From Actinomycetota bacterium (GTDB lineage Bacteria > Actinomycetota > Actinomycetes > S36-B12), in NCBI GenBank assembly GCA_009726075.1, contig WLND01000051.1, positions 1 to 8,143 of the forward strand: DNA of 8,143 nt, read 5' to 3'. This document shows, piece by piece, positions 7,046-8,143 of this stretch. The position numbers and the translations under genes are program-made. The notes beneath the pieces were generated by a model. It saw only the letters and a list, made by a program, of their open reading frames with translations, ran no database searches and was not told the origin of the DNA. How positions within the stretch are numbered: the stretch's first letter is position 1; every line of letters starts with the position of its first letter.

Positions 7046-7066
7046 TCCTCGCTGGCGGGGCCTCAG
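7042..7066. terminator. Possible compact shared terminator between convergent small genes
   Basis: Only 17 nt separate the stop codons of the convergent 47-aa and 57-aa genes. The outer arms CTGA and TCAG, which contain both stop codons, pair, and inside them CCTCG pairs with CGGGG around CTGG after a small bulge. No T-tract follows on either strand, so this is a weak call. Confidence 0.3.
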
Positions 7067-7236
7067 CCGAACAGGCGGGAGAAGAACGATCCGCTCTTGG
7101 CTGCAGCGGCTTTCTCGGCCGCGGTGCAGGTGCAGCGCGCGTTCTTGGGCACGCCCTTCATGACCTGCTGAACATGCTGGCCGCAGCCGGCCCAGGTCGT
7201 CTTCTTGCAGGCCTTGCAGGTTGCTTGACGGCACAT
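7063..7236 (-). CDS. Cys-rich 57-aa putative metal/thiol-binding protein
   Basis: From the ATG at 7236 the protein begins MCRQATCKACKKTTWAGCGQ, with Cys at 2, 7, 10, 18, 35 and 37 and His at 21 (GQHVQQVM). The CxxC, the CGxH and the CTC pair suggest a small zinc-ribbon or metal/thiol-binding fold. The C-terminal tail (AEKAAAAKSGSFFSRLFG) is Ala/Lys-rich and ends in an aromatic/basic amphipathic stretch. I recall similar short proteins with MCR...TCxxCxKxTWxGCGxHV in actinobacteria and fungi, all of unknown function. The frame is open to an ATG at 7272, but that would add a basic extension lying right after GGAGG; the MC start fits better. The gene carries an operator-like palindrome over its promoter, the same type as at the SQR-like gene. 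Confidence 0.75.
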   Translation of the reverse strand: MCRQATCKACKKTTWAGCGQHVQQVMKGVPKNARCTCTAAEKAAAAKSGSFFSRLFG

Positions 7237-7280
7237 CAGGTATCCATTTCGTCTGGCAGCCCTCCGCTGCATCCTCCAAG

Positions 7281-7286
7281 AGTATA
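7281..7286 (-). promoter_or_regulatory. -10 box for the Cys-rich small protein
   Basis: On the minus strand TATACT matches the -10 consensus TATAAT at 5 of 6 positions and overlaps the palindrome at 7284-7299. A start about 7 nt downstream falls near 7274, giving a leader of roughly 38 nt before the ATG at 7236. The -35 region is weak. Confidence 0.6.
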
Positions 7287-7299
7287 CCCATGGGGGTAT
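7284..7299. promoter_or_regulatory. CsoR/CstR-family-like operator upstream of the Cys-rich protein
   Basis: ATACCCATGGGGGTAT has 6-bp outer arms (ATACCC/GGGTAT) that are perfect inverted repeats around a 4-nt centre. It overlaps the -10 box for the minus-strand gene, a typical place for a repressor to block RNA polymerase. It matches the 5412-5427 site at 12 of 16 positions. The sensed signal, persulfide or Cu(I), is not decided by the sequence. Confidence 0.65.
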
Positions 7300-7322
7300 G
7301 TGTTCACGTACGGGCAGGAAGG

Positions 7323-7336
7323 GGGACCAAGGTCCC
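7323..7336. promoter_or_regulatory. 14-bp inverted repeat of unknown role
   Basis: GGGACC AA GGTCCC is a perfect 6-bp inverted repeat with a 2-nt centre, in the intergenic region between the Cys-rich gene (minus) and the DUF2202 gene (plus), about 117 nt before the latter's ATG. The tight centre favours a protein-binding site over a hairpin. No known operator is recognised. Confidence 0.3.
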
Positions 7337-7452
7337 GTCCATAGCAGGGTTGCGGCGCGAAATGCCAGCCCTTACCTGACCCTGACGGTCGACGTACGAC
7401 TTCGTGATGAACGCAGAGGACAACAGAAGATGTACCCAATAAGGAGGACACC

Positions 7453-8001
7453 ATGAAGAGCACCAAGCGAAACACGTTGCGAATCATCGTCGCAGTCAGC
7501 TCAGCAGCCGTCGCGCTCCCACTGGCGATCGGCGCGGCTTCAGGCGCCAGCGCAGCAACCAGCAACGAGACAACGACCATGCTTCAGGGCATGGCCAGCG
7601 AGGAGAAGCTGGCGCACGATGTCTACACAACACTCGGCGACCGTTACCCGACGAGTGTTTTCGACAGGATCGCCAGCAGCGAGTCGCAGCATGAGTCGGC
7701 GCTCCAGCAGCTGATGAGCCTGCGCGGGATCGCGGATCCGAATGCAGGGCTCGGGGTAGGCGATTTCGCGAGCGACAAGTGGGAGAACCTCTACGAAAGC
7801 CTCGTTGCCAAGGGCGAGGTATCGCTCAGGGCGGCCGGCGGCGTGGGGGTCACCGTTGAGAAGCTCGATATCTCAGACCTCGATCTGGCTCTCGGCCTGA
7901 AACCGGCGTCGGACATCACCCGCGTGCTGCAGAACCTTCGGAGCGGATCCACCCGCCACCTGACGTCCTTCCAGCGAGTGGTGTCGGGCTTTACGCGCTA
8001 G
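7453..8001 (+). CDS. Exported ferritin-like DUF2202-domain protein
   Basis: A 182-aa protein preceded by a strong Shine-Dalgarno site, AAGGAGG (7441-7447), 5 nt before the ATG. Residues 1-34 are a signal peptide with basic N-region (KSTKRNTLR), hydrophobic core and cleavage after ASA. The mature part matches the DUF2202 ferritin-like four-helix pattern: MASEEKLAHDVYTTLGDRY (48-65), FDRIASSESQHESALQQL (70-87), VEKLDISDLDLAL (135-147) and SGSTRHLTSFQR (164-175). Candidate metal ligands are E50 or E51, E77, H80, E136 and H169. Members of this family have uncertain roles; iron or other metal binding or oxidant handling at the cell surface is inference. It lies downstream of, and divergent from, the Cys-rich gene and ends near a terminator hairpin. 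Confidence 0.85.
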   Translation: MKSTKRNTLRIIVAVSSAAVALPLAIGAASGASAATSNETTTMLQGMASEEKLAHDVYTTLGDRYPTSVFDRIASSESQHESALQQLMSLRGIADPNAGLGVGDFASDKWENLYESLVAKGEVSLRAAGGVGVTVEKLDISDLDLALGLKPASDITRVLQNLRSGSTRHLTSFQRVVSGFTR

Positions 8002-8017
8002 CGCTAGCGCTAGCGCT
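7995..8017. repeat. Tandem GCGCTA hexamer forming a 22-bp palindrome and triple in-frame stops
   Basis: Three GCGCTA units plus five bases of a fourth run across the end of the DUF2202 gene. Positions 7995-8016 form one perfect palindrome. In the gene's frame the repeat gives TAG at 7999, 8005 and 8011, so termination is triplicated. It may form a cruciform or add to the terminator; slippage is a possible cause. Confidence 0.75.
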
Positions 8018-8030
8018 CGAGCTTCGGCCG

Positions 8031-8066
8031 GCTATCGGGACCCAGTACGTGCAGGGTCCCGATGGC
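8031..8066. terminator. Strong hairpin, probable bidirectional terminator
   Basis: ATCGGGACCC (8034-8043) and GGGTCCCGAT (8054-8063) pair perfectly around a 10-nt loop, and three more base pairs, one a T-G wobble, extend the stem. It follows the DUF2202 gene by 30 nt and precedes the end of a convergent minus-strand gene, so it probably ends both transcripts. A T-rich run (CCTTTTC) occurs only ~20 nt further on. Confidence 0.8.
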
Positions 8067-8096
8067 TGTCTGCTGAACACTTGCCTTTTCAGCCTG

Positions 8097-8143
8097 TCAG
8101 CCCATCGTGTACGCGATCACGACCTGCACCCTGCGGCCTTCCG
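8097..8143 (-). CDS. 3' end of a minus-strand gene, possibly an OmpA-like domain protein (partial)
   Basis: The frame enters from the right edge and ends at a TGA at 8097-8099. The visible C-terminus is EGRRVQVVIAYTMG, a hydrophobic beta-strand ending. It resembles the end of the first gene in the window (LGRCAEISIAYRVG: shared GR, IAY and final G). OmpA-like domains commonly end in NRRVEIxI-type strands, so a second OmpA-like envelope protein is likely. Only 14 complete residues are visible, so the call rests on that similarity and on the terminator placed before it. Confidence 0.45.
   Translation of the reverse strand, partial: EGRRVQVVIAYTMG

Noticed and set aside
7237..7272. Upstream ATG (7272) as the start of the Cys-rich protein
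   Set aside because: It lies directly against GGAGG and at the predicted transcription start, and would add a basic stretch before the MC start that I recall from similar proteins; not fully excluded.

Overview
The window is GC-rich, with GC-ending codons, Shine-Dalgarno sites upstream of several genes and secreted Fn3-containing proteins. This suggests a Gram-positive Actinomycetota genome; no lower rank can be supported from the sequence. It holds eight genes: six complete and one cut at each edge. No rRNA, tRNA, CRISPR array, transposase or integrase is visible.

Layout. (1) 2-1162, plus strand: 3' part of a large surface protein with Fn3, a Pro/Thr-rich linker, an Ig-like region and an OmpA-like C-terminus, ending at a hairpin (1194-1224). 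(2) 1244-5266, minus strand, transcribed right to left: a secreted 5'-nucleotidase-type metallophosphatase, a YihY/BrkB-family membrane protein starting 4 nt after it, and, after a ~100-nt gap with a perfect palindrome, a 389-aa protein of unknown function with a Pro-Glu-Pro pentapeptide repeat and a Lys/Arg-rich tail. (3) 5412-7045, plus strand: a flavoprotein of the sulfide:quinone oxidoreductase (SQR) family and a 47-aa cationic/hydrophobic small protein. (4) 7063-7236, minus strand: a 57-aa Cys-rich protein, convergent with the small protein. (5) 7453-8001, plus strand: an exported ferritin-like DUF2202 protein, ending in a palindromic hexamer repeat and a strong hairpin. (6) 8097-8143, minus strand: the last residues of a protein whose end resembles the OmpA-like end of the first gene.

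The most interesting signal is regulatory. Two 16-bp inverted repeats, ATACCACCTGGGGTAT (5412-5427) and ATACCCATGGGGGTAT (7284-7299), are identical at 12 of 16 positions and have the shape of CsoR/CstR/RcnR-family operators. One abuts the start codon of the SQR-like gene. The other overlaps a good -10 box (TATACT on the minus strand) in front of the Cys-rich protein. This suggests one trans-encoded repressor, sensing persulfide (CstR-like) or Cu(I) (CsoR-like), controls a small sulfide or thiol/metal-handling regulon: the SQR-like enzyme, its 47-aa partner and the Cys-rich protein, possibly with DUF2202 as a neighbour. No repressor gene lies in the window.
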